A DNA stretch of 64,000 nt from Ursus arctos (taxonomy: Eukaryota; Chordata; Mammalia; Carnivora; Ursidae): contig NW_026622930.1 of the NCBI RefSeq assembly GCF_023065955.2, positions 19,321,449 to 19,385,448 on the forward strand. Direction: 5' to 3'. Shown here piece by piece: positions 24,460 through 35,059 of the stretch; positions within the stretch are counted from its first letter, which is position 1, and each line of letters opens with the position of its first letter. The translations under genes were made by a program, and so were the position numbers. The notes beneath the pieces were generated by a model, which was given only the letters and a program-made list of their open reading frames with translations, searched no databases and was not told the origin of the DNA.

Positions 24460-25330
24460 GCCAGGTTTTTTTGTTTTTGTTTTTTTTTTTTAAACGTAGC
24501 TGCTGAGGTCTTCATTTTTACGTGGTCAGTTATTTCACTACATCCTCTATGGTGGATAGTAAATGTCAACAGACATTTTATGGAATTTACACATTTACAT
24601 AAACTTTTTTTTGAGAAATGAAATAAAATACATATCCTTTTATTAAAGACGTGCCTTTAAAAAAATCATTGCTTGTTGAAAGGATTTAGTGAATTTAAAA
24701 ATATGCTACTGAGCAATAATACATATATTTGTATTTTTACATCTTATAATGACAAAACCAGTTAACAAGTACATTCGACTATTCTCTACACAAACTACGG
24801 CACAATTGTTCAACCTCTATATTCCAAATATATTTAATGCAAAGCTATCCTCTAATTTCCCGATTCCTGTTAACATCACTAAGGAAATCAATGTTCGGCT
24901 TGCAGCTAAAGTTGCAGAGCACACAGTCTAAGGCAAAGCTGGTTGCTAAACCAAGTGTCTAGCGACGAGGAACGCAGCACCAAGGTCACTGGCCACTTGT
25001 TTTCAAAGCACTTGGTTTAATCAAGTGTCCTGTATTTTGTCCCTGAAAGAGAAGCTGAAGGTACATTTATACATGTGTACATACATGTGACTGGAAAGGG
25101 TCCAGAGAAAGAGATAGGAGTCATCTCTGTTCATCTTTCATATTTTATCGTATGTTAAAGTAGGAACTTTGTTTCCTGCACATGCATCTCATTGTGCTAG
25201 ATGGAAAGTGGCAACTGGAGGTCCAGTGAACTCATCCTGGCTTACTTAAAGGCAACTATTATTAATAACACAATTCAGCTCACCAACTAAGATTCTAACA
25301 CCGATTCCAACGTGCATGCTCCTCCCCCAA
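24460..25330. other. Unique sequence with a T-rich stretch, no gene seen
   Basis: A T/G-rich run at 24466-24494 may be the tail of an unidentified minus-strand retroposon. The remainder is unique. Confidence 0.4.
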
Positions 25331-25404
25331 TCCAAACATTTGTCGACTCCTACAAAGACGCCTCCTGCTCCGCCAGGTCTTGAAAGGGAGAACCGAGCCG
25401 GGTT

Positions 25405-25424
25405 GGGGGTTGGGGGGGGGGGGG
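25405..25424 (+). other. G-rich run capable of G-quadruplex folding
   Basis: Five G, a TT spacer and thirteen G lie within the CpG-rich patch about 25 bases before the CRE. Two pure G tracts this long can in principle fold into a quadruplex on the plus strand, a common feature near active CpG promoters. Confidence 0.6.
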
Positions 25425-25449
25425 AAGCTTTCAGCGAATGGCGCCTATT

Positions 25450-25457
25450 TGACGTCA
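25450..25457. promoter_or_regulatory. Perfect CRE palindrome (CREB/ATF site)
   Basis: TGACGTCA is the full consensus for CREB/ATF dimers. It contains a CpG and sits in the only CpG-rich part of the window, which makes a chance match less likely than for an isolated 8-mer. Confidence 0.5.
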
Positions 25458-26243
25458 CCTGGGCGCGACCCGACGCTCTAGCATGACTGAGGCCTCTCTA
25501 TGGTGCATCTCAGAACGAGCTACGCGGGCGATTGTGGAATAAAGTGGATAAACAACCAAAAGAGAGTAAGTGCCGCCTCAAGGGGAAAAAGCCAGCACGG
25601 TGAGGCCTCTCACTGAGTCCCGCTCTCGATCGTCTTCTGGAAGAAAGTGGTTTGAGTCACCTTTGACTCCCATTTTAAAATGAAAAAATCAGGCATAAAT
25701 GCCAACCTGGACTGGAAACTGGACAACAGACTTGAACTGGGATTGTTTCAGGCAAACTGGGAAGTACCTCCAGCATATTTATATAGAATCCTGACTATAC
25801 AGACCATGACTGAGATTCAGTCTTGGTAAGGATGTCCTTCTTAACTCATCACTCATTAATTCCCTCTGGTTACTTAAATCGAATATATACACAGATGTAT
25901 AAACATAGATGTAGTATTTTTATAGTAAAGAAATAAACAAAAAGCACCGTGTAAATACATGTATAGAGAGAAAGGGAGAAGCTGAGAAAACCCAGTAATA
26001 GGTTAAAGAAGCTGGCCAAGAAGACAGAGGATGGACTACTACATTAAAAGTTTTCAATTCCAAAATATACCCAAGCCCCTTGAATATTTTCAAACTACCT
26101 ATAGTTATAACTAAGTGATTTGCTTAACACATTTATTTGTATTAATCTAAATCCATCTTAAATTTTACATGTCTCTTGCATAGGTAAATTGTTATCAGTC
26201 ATTCATGTGAATGTGAATTAGTTTAGCCTGATTATGTTACCTC

Positions 26244-26512
26244 AGATCTACCTTACATCACTGCTGGGTGAGGACCTGAAATAATGTTGAATTAAGTGGG
26301 AGGCAATGGGAAAATAATATTTTAAATTTGCAGGTTTTTTTTTTTTTTAAGATTTTATTTTATTTGGTTGAGAGAGAGAGAGAGATCTACCTTACATCAC
26401 TGCTGGGTGAGGACCTGAAATAATGTTGAATTAAGTGGGAGGAAATAAAATAATATTTTTAATTTGCAGGGGTTTTTTTTAAAGATTTTATTTTATTTGG
26501 TTGAGAGAGTGA
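26244..26512. repeat. Tandem duplication of about 139 bp (two copies)
   Basis: The block beginning 'agatctaccttacatcactg' at 26244 starts again at 26383. Each copy carries the same unique sequence, then 'aatttgcagg', a T run and 'gattttattttatttgg' with a GA-rich end. The unit thus contains SINE-tail sequence plus its former flank. The first copy has 'aggcaatgggaaaataatat' where the second lacks several bases, so they have begun to diverge. The breakpoint lies in the GAGAGA tract. Confidence 0.95.
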
Positions 26513-26675
26513 GAGAGAGAGAGAGAGCGCACAAGCTGGGGGAGAGGCAGAGGGAGAGAGAGAAGCAGGTTCCCCACTGAGCAGGGAGCCCAATTCCGGG
26601 CTGGATCCCAGGACCCTGGGATCAGGACGTGAGCTGAAGGCAGTTGTTTAACTGACTGAGCCACCCAGGCGTCCC
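26471..26675 (-). mobile_element. CAN-SINE, minus strand, with duplicated tail
   Basis: Plus-strand reading: T run, 'aaagattttattttatttgg', a GA repeat, 'caggttccccactgagcag', 'gatcccaggaccctgg' and head complement 'actgactgagccacccagg'. The 9-base target-site duplication 'ttaaatttg' is at 26676-26684 on the head side, with its partner at 26322-26330, beyond the duplicated tail in the first tandem copy. That order shows the SINE came first and the duplication later. Confidence 0.93.
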
Positions 26676-27054
26676 TTAAATTTGTGTTTGTATTTACATA
26701 CTCTGAATCCTTTCTACTATACCAGAATAAGTTGGAGTTTGGGGGGTTTTGCTTTTGTTTTTGTTTTCTTTTTAAAGGATAATTACCTATTTTAAACTTT
26801 ACTGGGGACTGGCAGTAAAGGTGTGCTGTAATTTCTATGACTACTGAAAAATTTAGAGTTTGACAATCTGATTAATCCAATTTGTGGACCTGAATCTTTC
26901 AAAAGAGCTGCTTGGTGAATAATCATGGAAATTGTCACATTCAGGTATTTCTGGTATACTATTAAAAAATCATTATATTCTTCTATCAAGTAAGATCAAC
27001 AGCTGGTCTCTCCCACTTGCTCATGGACTTATTTGGCTATATATTACCAACACC

Positions 27055-27068
27055 TCACACACACACAA

Positions 27069-27105
<37 letters not shown>
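27055..27105. repeat. (CA)n microsatellite
   Basis: About 25 CA units with one 'aata' interruption near the start. The overlapping 81-codon frame with a Thr-His run is an artefact. Confidence 0.95.
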
Positions 27106-27108
<3 letters not shown>

Positions 27109-27109
27109 C

Positions 27110-28495
27110 CATGCACATACCCCTCATATACAATGCATGTAAGTATTTGTTATGTCAGTATTCATAATATATTCTGAAAACACTGTCCAAAAAACAATGT
27201 TCTGCTTCATGTGGTAACTTTAGAGATTTTAATTCCTTGACTGGACAAGTATACTAACTTGGGTAATGTAGAAATGATCTGATACTTCATGACTGAACTG
27301 GAGATATATTTATATTTTTATACAGTCTGCAGTCATCAGAGTCTCTCTCCATTTCAATCTCCTAAAGGCAAAAAAAAAAAAAAAATCATTATATCTTTGG
27401 GGAACTGGGCCAGAAGTCAGTATGAAATGCGCTTATTTGTGTCTTTCCTCAAAGCCTAGCTGAAAAGAACTGACTTCTCTCAAACTGTTTAAAATCTTCT
27501 ATCACCATTCTGCTGCCTATTTCCCAGTAGTTGTACTTTTCATCCACCCACCCTCAAAGTGCACACGTGGAAATATACAATTAAGTATACCTCTTCATTC
27601 TTAATAAGTTTCTTTTCTCTTTAATAGTTTTTGATCATGTTCATCCCAAGCACACATATCAATTTTCCCCTAAACAAGAAAGGTATTCTCTTATGCCATC
27701 CTCTTCATGCCCTGCATAAATATTCCCACAAAGAAAGTGACCTGTTAATTATGAGTGATTGCTTTTCCCATCCCAGGGTGACTGAAGAATAATTTCAACT
27801 AAGTATTCATAGTCAGGGATCATCAAGTGATTGCTCTCCAGATTAATCTCCCTGGGCCCAAGTGCTGCCTAGTTGTAGCCCGAGCATGGCACTGCATTAT
27901 ATCTGTCCTATTCAGCCCAAATAAGAAGACCTTATTTGCTAAACCATTTTAATTCCTTCTGCACAATTTAATTATGCTTCAGTGCAAAACCACCTGTGAC
28001 CTTGGGTTTAGTAATGAAATCCACTCCCCAGTCAACACTACAGAGAGTAGTCTGTTTGGTAAAGATGGTGCAAAATAAGAATCTTAAATATTGCTCATAA
28101 CTGGAGAAACAATCTTCTTTTTGACTTGTTCTCTTAGTTTGCTCGCAGGCATTTGGCTGTTTTCTAGAGGAGATTTTGTATAAAAAGTACCTTCACTGGA
28201 AGATTTGAATGAAATTCAAATTGACTCATAGCTGTTTCAGTGAGAAAACAGGGGGAAGTGTTGGTTTTTCCCTGTACTTTGTGAACCAGGGGGTATTTTT
28301 AAAAAGTAGTCTTTAATTTCTGTCCCTGAGAATGAAGATAAAAACATTTAACATGTAATTAAATGCTACTTTTGTATCAATCTGGGTCATTTGATAGTCA
28401 ATTATTAATTAGAGGTGTTATTTAGTTTATAATGATTCTTTCAGAACCCAGTTTATTTGGCAAGTTCTACTTGATCAAGGTATAGAATACTGATT
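27110..28495. other. Unique sequence, no gene seen
   Basis: No recognisable repeats apart from an A run near 27370-27385, and no exon-like structure. Confidence 0.45.
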
Positions 28496-28510
28496 AGAAA
28501 AAGTCATTGG

Positions 28511-28738
28511 GAGGCACCTGGGTGACTCAGTTGGTCAAGCGTCTGCCTACAGTTCAGGCATGATCTCAGGGTCCTGAGCCCCACATGAGGCTCCCTGCTC
28601 AGTGGGGATTCTGTCTCTCCCTCTCCCTTTGCCCCTTCCTCCTCTGCCCTGCTCATGTGGGCTCTCTCTCTCTCTCTCTCGCTCCCTCTCTTGATTTCTC
28701 AAATGAATAAATAAAATCTTTTAAAAAGAAAAAAAAAA
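28511..28738 (+). mobile_element. CAN-SINE (older subtype)
   Basis: Head 'cacctgggtgactcagttgg', a long CT microsatellite in the middle (around 28660-28690), then 'aataaataaaatctttt' and an A-rich tail. Flanks 'gtcattggga' and 'gctttggga' look like a decayed target-site duplication. Confidence 0.93.
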
Positions 28739-29266
28739 GGCTTTGGGAAATTTTGGATTCATACACGTATGCATTTTAATAGACCTTCTTTGGAGCTGCC
28801 ATTATGTTACCTGTTATATCTTTTATATGTCCTGCCCCCCAGCTTTTCTTCTCTGGACCTTGTGATTTTTCTTCCAAGCAATGTCCTCCCTTCCACAAAA
28901 TCCATTTACTATAGTCTAGTCAGTAGCATGAACACCCATGGTCTTACCTATAAGATGCATGCTAGCCCATTTTGCTGATTTTTAAGATTAAGGACATTTA
29001 ATTTGTCATATTTTAACATCTCTGAAAATTGGCTGTCTCACAGTCAGTAGCACCTATCATTTCTTTTGGCCAGGTGGCAGTTACAGTGTAACTGTCATTT
29101 ACTGTGTTTGGATAAACTTGGTCATAGCTGCTCATGTGATCCTTTCTTTTATATCCAAATTAGAATAATGAAGCTTTTTTTTAATTGAGCTATACTTGAT
29201 ATATAACATTAAATAAGTTTCAGGTGTACAACATAATGATTCAATACATGTATATATTATAAAATG

Positions 29267-29461
29267 GGGGCACCTGGATGGCTCAGTTAAGCATCTGCCT
29301 TTGGCTTGGGTCATGATCCCAGGGTCCTGGGATCGAACCCCACATTGGACTCTGCTCAGCAGGAGCCTGCTTCTCCCTCTCCCTGCCGATCCCCCTTCTT
29401 GTACTCTCTCTCTGTGTCAAATAAATAAAAAAAAATCTTAAAAATAACTAAATAAAAATAA
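29267..29461 (+). mobile_element. CAN-SINE nested in minus-strand L1
   Basis: Full head ('ggggcacctggatggctcag'), short CT region and AAATAAA tail. Target-site duplication 'ataaaatg' at 29259-29266 and 29462-29469. The L1 sequence resumes with 'accatcacaataaggctag'. Confidence 0.93.
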
Positions 29462-29585
29462 ATAAAATGACCATCACAATAAGGCTAGTTAACATCCATC
29501 AACACACATAGTTACAATTTTCTTTCTTGTTATGAGAAGTTTTAAGATCTATCCTCTTAGCAATTTTCAAATATACAATACAGTA

Positions 29586-29790
29586 GGGGTACCTGGGTGG
29601 CTCAGTTGGTTAAGCATTTGACTCATGATTTCAGCTGAGGTCATGATCTCTGGACTGTGAGATAGAACCCTGTGTAGAGCCCTGTGTTGGGCTCAACACA
29701 CAGCACAGTATCTGCTTGAGATTCCCTCTGCCCCTCCCCCACTTACACCTTCTCTCTTTTTCTCTCTCAAATAAATAATCTTTTTTTAAA
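29586..29790 (+). mobile_element. CAN-SINE nested in the same L1
   Basis: Starts 'ggggtacctgggtggctcag' and ends 'aaataaataatcttttttt'. The duplicated L1 target is clear: 'caaatatacaatacagta' before (29568-29585) and 'caaatacacaatacagta' after (29794-29811), one mismatch in 18. Confidence 0.95.
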
Positions 29791-30673
29791 ATTCAAATAC
29801 ACAATACAGTATTATTAACTATAGTCCTTATGCTTTCCACTACATCCCTAGCTGAAATATCTTTCTAACTTACTTTCTAACTGGAAATTTGTGCCTTTTG
29901 ACCATTTTCACCCATTTTTGCCTACCTCTCACCCTGCATCTCTAGCAATTACCAATCTGTTCTCCATATCTCTGAGTTCTTTTTGTTTTGTTTTAAATTT
30001 CACATATCAATGAAATCATATGGTATTTATCTTTCTCTGTCTCACTTATTTCGCTGCATAATGCCCTCAATGTCCACCCATGTTGTTGCAAATATATGTA
30101 TATAACATTGTCTTTATCCATTCACTCACTCACACATCCATGGACACTGAAGTTGTTTCATGTCTTGGCTATTGTAAATAATGCTGCAGTGAACACGGGG
30201 GTGTAGATATCTTTTTGAATTAGTATCTTCATTTTCTTTGCAGAAATACCTAGAAGTGGAATTGATGATCATATGGTAGTTCTAGTTTTAATTTTTTGAG
30301 GAAACTCCATACTGTTTTCCATAGTGGCTGTACCATTTTACATTCCAACAGTGTATGGACAAGGGTTCCCTTTTCTCCACATCCTTGCCAACACCTATTA
30401 TTTCTTGTCTTTTTTGATAGTAGCCATTCTAACAGGAGTGAGGTAATATCTCATTGTGGTTTTGATTTGCATTTCCCTAATAATTAGTAATGTTAAGCAC
30501 CTTTTCATGTACCTGTTGGCAATGTGTATGTCTTTTTTACATCCAAATGAATATAAAGGAGCTTTTTAAAAATATATAAAGTTAAAAAGAAAGAGATAAC
30601 AAAGCACAGGGTTGTAGTTTAATTGGTAGCATTTTACCTCTTAGCAATGCATAAAATAATAATGTGTCTTATA

Positions 30674-31110
30674 CAGGCATAATTTGAAGATTTTGCAGGT
30701 TTGACTGCAGACCACTGCAATAAAGCGAACATCACGATAAAGCAAGTCAAATAAGCTTTTTTGTTTCCCAGTGTATATAAAAGTCATGTTATACTATACC
30801 GCAGTCTATTAAGTGTGCAATGGCATTATGTCTCAAAAAACAATGTACATACCTTAATGAAACATACCTTATTACTAAAAATTCCGAGGTTTCAATTAAT
30901 TGTAATCACTGATCACATATCACCATAACAAATACAATAGTAGTGAATACGTTGGAAATATTGTGAGAATTTCTAAAATAAACACAGATACGAAATGAAC
31001 AAATACTATTGCAAAAATGATCCCAATAGACTTGCTCCTGCAGAATTGCTACAAACCTTCAATTTGTAAAAAATGGTATCTGCAAAGCACAATAAAATGA
31101 AGTGTGCCTG
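30674..31110. mobile_element. Tigger1-type (TcMar) non-autonomous DNA transposon
   Basis: The 5' part ('caggcataatttgaagattt', 'aataaagcgaacatcacga', 'ttcccagtgtatataaaag', 'agtctattaagtgtgcaat') and the 3' part ('cttgctcctgcagaattgct', 'aaccttcaatttgtaaaaa', ending 'gtgtgcctg') match the two ends of Tigger1, with the transposase region deleted. TA dinucleotides flank it exactly (30672-30673, 31111-31112), the expected mariner-type target. It encodes nothing. Confidence 0.9.
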
Positions 31111-31114
31111 TAGT

Positions 31115-33230
31115 TGATGATATCATACACTTGATGGAATATGCTAATTCCGTTGTTTCCTCTCTGTTAGGCCATCCACCCTCTGTCTGACTTCAAGACT
31201 GGCCAGTTTTTGCATCCTCCATCAGTCCTTTCTAGTTATTGCAGTTGTTTTCTCCTCCACTTCCTAATTATACATAGAATTATCTGTCCTATCCATGAAG
31301 GTTGTCTGTTATATTTGATTTGGTGCTCTGTGGCTGACTGTCTTGCATGACTCTTATTTCAACAATCATAGAATGTAACAAAAGAAAGGATCATAAAGTC
31401 AATTTAGTGTAATTGTTTAATTTACAGACAAAAACATTGAGACTGATGGAGTTTAAGTGTTAGTGACAGGTCTGAGACTGTGTGACCATCTCTCATAAGC
31501 CAGATGTAATCCCAAAATTAGACGATATTCTGACCTTACAGGAGTTTACGGAGCAGGGATTTGATAGTATGTTCCTATCTTCTCAAAGCATGATACTTCA
31601 AATATACTAAGCCTTCAATGTCCTTGAAGGAGGTTTCATGAGCCAGCTATAGTGCTCCCCCTCCAGTGTCTAGCTGTTTACTAAATCCATACCAAATGCT
31701 TGTTCAGTTGAATTAAAATATCAAAGAAAGTTAAAATGTCTTTAAAATTACAGGCATGGGTGAAGTTGGCAATGCCTCAAACCCTGAACAGCCTTATTTT
31801 GGTTGTCAGTCTTCTCAGGCTGTGTGCTTTCCCCTCTCCCCTCCCCCAAAAATGAATGTCAGAGAACCAAGAAGCATAACAAATGAGCTCCTCTATCCTA
31901 GTCTGAATGAAAATGCCAAGGCTCTCTGTGGATGTTCATAGACATCAGATTCTCTTGATAAGAAAATTGCAACATTGTAACTTGTTCAAGCATTACAGTC
32001 CAATCAATGCCCTCCTTGTTTTGAGGGGAAAAAAAGATAATAAAGTTTTTGAAGGATACAGAGGAGCATCAGTAGTGACTAATTATAATAAGATTTAAAA
32101 GAATGGAAAAAAAAAAAAACCAGTGATAATAAAAAGAAAAAAGCACTACAAAGGAAAACACTGGTATCCCTTGTGATCTTAACTATCTTTTAAGAACAAA
32201 TATTTGAAGAGAAATAGATTTTCAAACGAAGATACCAAAAAGGACAAAAGAAATTAGTTTCCCCCAACCCTGCTTAATCCCAGTTGAAGGTTAACTCTGC
32301 ATTAAGATTTAAGTCCTGGTTTGAGTTTAACTTTCCTAAAAGTAGAAGCAACAGCAGTTTATACAGTGATACATTTCTAAGGAGATTGCCTAACTTGAAA
32401 CACTAAAATTTGGCATTAAGCATAGATCTTGCAGGAGGACTAGTCTCCTTCATAGGACTCCATGGACACAGTATGATTTTAGAAGGTCTCTCCCGCCAAC
32501 TAAAGATATATCTGTGCTTTAAAATTTGCACAGTTAAGTGAAAAAGCAAATATACCAGGCCATAGTTAATATTAAGTAGTTATCCATCATTAATATCTCA
32601 GAGTGATTTCGTTCATCAGATGTTGTTCTAAGGGGATAGCTATGTAATGACACCTTTCTCCAGGATATACTCAATAGATAGAATCCCTCAGGAGAAGAAT
32701 AGAGGAAATGGTAGTGAGGACAAGGGAAGAGATGTGAATTGGTGAAAGTAGTTTAGGGCATCAGGAGGATCTTGGGCTGGCCTAATAAGTAACAAGACAT
32801 ATGCTAACAGACTCCTTCATCTACACTGAGTTTTTTAAAGCATGAGATAAACAAGCAAAACGGGATATGTATGATATTGGTGGGTGGGGTATGGAGGTGG
32901 AGGGAGTTTTGATAGAACAGGGAAAGGAGACAAGAAGGAGGAACAGGAGGCAGCAAGCTAGAGAGAGTTTAATTCTATCTTTATGATGCTATGAGTCCCT
33001 GATCTCATCTAGTGGCTTTATTGAATTAACCCAACTAACTGGAAAGCCATTTTATTCTTTCTTGGGTAATACTTTCTAATATTCAGTTAATTCAAAAAAT
33101 CCATTTGTAAAAAATATTAAAGGATTTCTGTGGTTTAGCTGTTTTAAATCCATGTCCTAAAAAGTAGTTTGCTTGTTTCTGTCTACCAAATTAGATTGGG
33201 TGTCTTTTCTTCTCCGTCTCTGTGTCTCCC
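31115..33230. other. Unique sequence with a weak MIR relic
   Basis: A possible minus-strand MIR lies at 31400-31520 ('tttacagacaaaaacattg' plus 'tgagactgtgtgacc'). The rest is unique, with no exon or RNA gene recognised. Confidence 0.4.
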
Positions 33231-33240
33231 CCCTCCCCAT

Positions 33241-33396
33241 CTTACGTATATATACATTTATGTATATATATCCATATAGTCATTCCCTCTAAAAATATAG
33301 ACATGGATATTATGTACCTTCTCTCTCCATTATATATATGTATATACATATACATATATATCCTATATATACATACGCACGCACATACACACACGA
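33241..33396. repeat. TA-rich tract with TATATAC repeats
   Basis: An imperfect run of TATATA, ATATAC and CATACA units. It ends in a short CA-type stretch ('cgcacgcacatacacacacg'). Confidence 0.85.
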
Positions 33397-33524
33397 AATA
33401 AAATAATGCACTTATGTAACAGGCTAAGTTGTTAAACTATTACGGATCATTCAGAAACTCACTGAAGGCTCATTTCTTGTTGGATTACTCTGTACTAGAC
33501 ACATTTTAGTATTCTAAGCACAAT

Positions 33525-33710
33525 ACAAATTTTAATTCATGCATTCTTAACAATAACCCTATGAGAAAAGTCTTCTCATTATATCAGTGGTACAAAAAGA
33601 TTAAATTACTTGTCCAAATGAGGCACAGATAATAAATTGTGGAGCTAGGATTTTAACTCAAGGAATCAGAGACAGAGCCACATTCTGAACCAATGGGCTC
33701 TTCTGCCTCA
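33525..33710 (-). repeat. MIR SINE relic
   Basis: Plus-strand words 'taacaataaccctatgagaa', 'agattaaattacttgtcc', 'gtggagctaggattttaac' and 'ccaatgggctcttctgcctc' follow reverse-complement MIRb order from the tail side to the head side. Confidence 0.75.
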
Positions 33711-33764
33711 TGACCAGCACTTTCCATTCCCTACTGCCCACTCAAGCATCTCATGACTCTTTAT

Positions 33765-33833
33765 ATAGACCAGATCTTTTAGGATTCAGAGATTTGTAAA
33801 TGTTGTCCCTCTGTCTGGGAATTTTTCTCCCCC
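33765..33833 (+). repeat. L2 LINE relic, left part
   Basis: 'ttgtccctctgtctgggaat' matches the L2 words 'ttccctctgcctggaa'. It is cut by an LTR insertion and continues at 34421. Confidence 0.6.
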
Positions 33834-34348
33834 TGTGATGGTTAATTTTATGTGTCAGCTTGGCTGGCCTAAGGGATGCCCAGAGAGGGAGTGAAGCATT
33901 GTTTCTGGGGGTGTCTGTGAAGGTGTTTCTCGGAGACATTAGCATTTGATTCAGCAGACAAGTAAACAGATCCAACCTTAGCAATGTGGGCTGGCAACAT
34001 CTAATCAATTGGGGGCCCAAACAAAACAAAAAGGCAAAGGAAGGGTGAATTCTTTCTCTTCTTCTTGAGCTGGGACATCTGAGTTTCTAGTGTTCAAGCC
34101 TTTGGACTCTGGGAGTTACACCAGTGACTCCATGGTTCTCAGACCTTTGACCTCAGACTGGAGTTACACCACTTCTTAGACATTTGGACTCAGGCTGAAT
34201 TACACCACTGCTTTTCCTGGTTCTCCAGTTAGCAGACAGCAGACTGTGGGACTTCTCAGCTTTTTTAACTGCCTGAGCCAATTCCTACTATAGATCTTAT
34301 CTATAATATGTATAAATATCTGGATTGATAGAGATAGGTAGATGGATG

Positions 34349-34382
<34 letters not shown>

Positions 34383-34420
34383 CATTGATTTTGTTTCTCT
34401 GGAGAACCCTGATTGATACA
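33834..34420 (+). mobile_element. ERVL-MaLR solo LTR (MLT1 type), nearly complete
   Basis: It begins with TG in 'tgtgatggttaattttatgt' and ends in CA in 'ggagaaccctgattgataca', both diagnostic LTR ends. Internal words in order: 'cagcttggctggcctaaggg', 'cattagcatttgattcag', 'caatgtgggctggcaacat', 'gagctgggacatctgag', 'cagactgtgggacttctcag'. A (TAGA)n microsatellite (34324-34382) has grown in the region that is a simple repeat in related LTRs. No internal viral genes remain. It lies inside an L2. Confidence 0.92.
34324..34382. repeat. (TAGA)n microsatellite within the LTR
   Basis: Ten or so TAGA units preceded by imperfect GATAGG/GATGGATG units. The overlapping minus-strand frame with Tyr-Leu-Ser-Ile repeats is an artefact of this tract. 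Confidence 0.95.
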
Positions 34421-34680
34421 TAATCCTCTACTTGGCAAACTCTGACCAGACTTCAAGTCATAGCTCAAATGCCTTTTCCTTCTGTAGGCAGCCTTTCCTG
34501 ATCCTTATCACACCCCAACAGATAGAGTTAGTTCTTTCCCCTCCCAATGCCCAAAATTACTACTACCTGCTATATTTCTTTCTCTTCTATACCAGAATCC
34601 ATTCTCTTTGGCATTAAACAATTACCTTATTTATCATTTGTATCTAGCACACTGCCTCTCAGAGAAAGAAGTACAGAGAA
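34421..34680 (+). repeat. L2 LINE relic, right part
   Basis: 'ttcaagtcatagctcaaatg', 'aggcagcctttcctgatcc' and 'gtatctagcacactgcctc' follow the L2 3' consensus. The left part precedes the MLT1 LTR, so the LTR landed in an already fixed L2. Confidence 0.75.
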
Positions 34681-34861
34681 CATTTGCTAGGATTCCATAG
34701 CCAGCACATCAACTCAATCACCTGGTTTGATGACACCTATTTTGCAACATGAAGGCTCATGTACTCCACCTTTAGAGTTTGTCTTCACATTATTCATGTG
34801 TTTTGAAATATGTGGCATCCATCATGAAAGTTTGCAATAACCTTTCAAGAACAGGAACCCT

Positions 34862-35056
34862 GGGGCACCTGAGTGGCTCAGTAGGTTAAGCATCTGGCTT
34901 CAGCTCAGGTCATGATCTCAGGGTCCTGGGACTGAGCCCCACATCAGGCTTCCTGCTCAGCAGGGAGGCTGTTTCTGCCCCCCCCCCCACTCATGTATGT
35001 GCGCGCTCTCTCTCTCTCTCTCTCGTCTCTCAAATAAACAAAATCTTAAAAAAAAA
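34862..35056 (+). mobile_element. CAN-SINE (older subtype)
   Basis: Head 'ggggcacctgagtggctcag', a poly(C) stretch and a CT microsatellite in the middle, and an A tail. Flanks 'aacaggaaccc' and 'aacatgaaaac' are plausible decayed target-site duplications. Confidence 0.93.
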
Positions 35057-35059
35057 CAT

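Larger units (their letters stand above)
25340..25645. promoter_or_regulatory. CpG-rich patch with CRE: candidate promoter
   Basis: About twenty CpGs occur in about 300 bases, against near-absence in the flanking kilobases. Inside are a perfect palindromic cAMP-response element TGACGTCA (25450-25457), a GGCGCC site just before it (25440-25445) and a G-rich run (25405-25424). A splice-donor-like 'gagagtaagtg' follows, with GT at 25566-25567, so a short plus-strand first exon ending near 25565 is possible. No TATA box or long reading frame is evident, which would suit a non-coding RNA. The CRE is palindromic, so transcription direction is not set. A solitary fossil promoter or a diverged repeat is the alternative. 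Confidence 0.4.
29176..30540 (-). mobile_element. Old L1 fragment (ORF2 C-terminal part to 3' end), minus strand
   Basis: On the plus strand it starts with T-rich 'ttttttaattgagctatac' and 'ttcaggtgtacaacataatg', the reverse of an old L1 3' end, and passes into reversed ORF2: 'atgctgcagtgaacacgggg', 'ttgaggaaactccatactg', 'gattgatgatcatatggta'-like and 'ttgatttgcatttccctaa'. Decayed duplications of 'atccaaat-gaata' with 'gctttt' flank it (about 29152-29176 and 30541-30564). Two SINEs interrupt it. The 63-codon frame at 30296-30487 is the antisense of ORF2 and not a gene. Confidence 0.9.

Noticed and set aside
34324..34382. Regularly spaced short repeat resembling an array
   Set aside because: It is a TAGA microsatellite with no spacers, not a CRISPR; none is expected in a mammalian genome.
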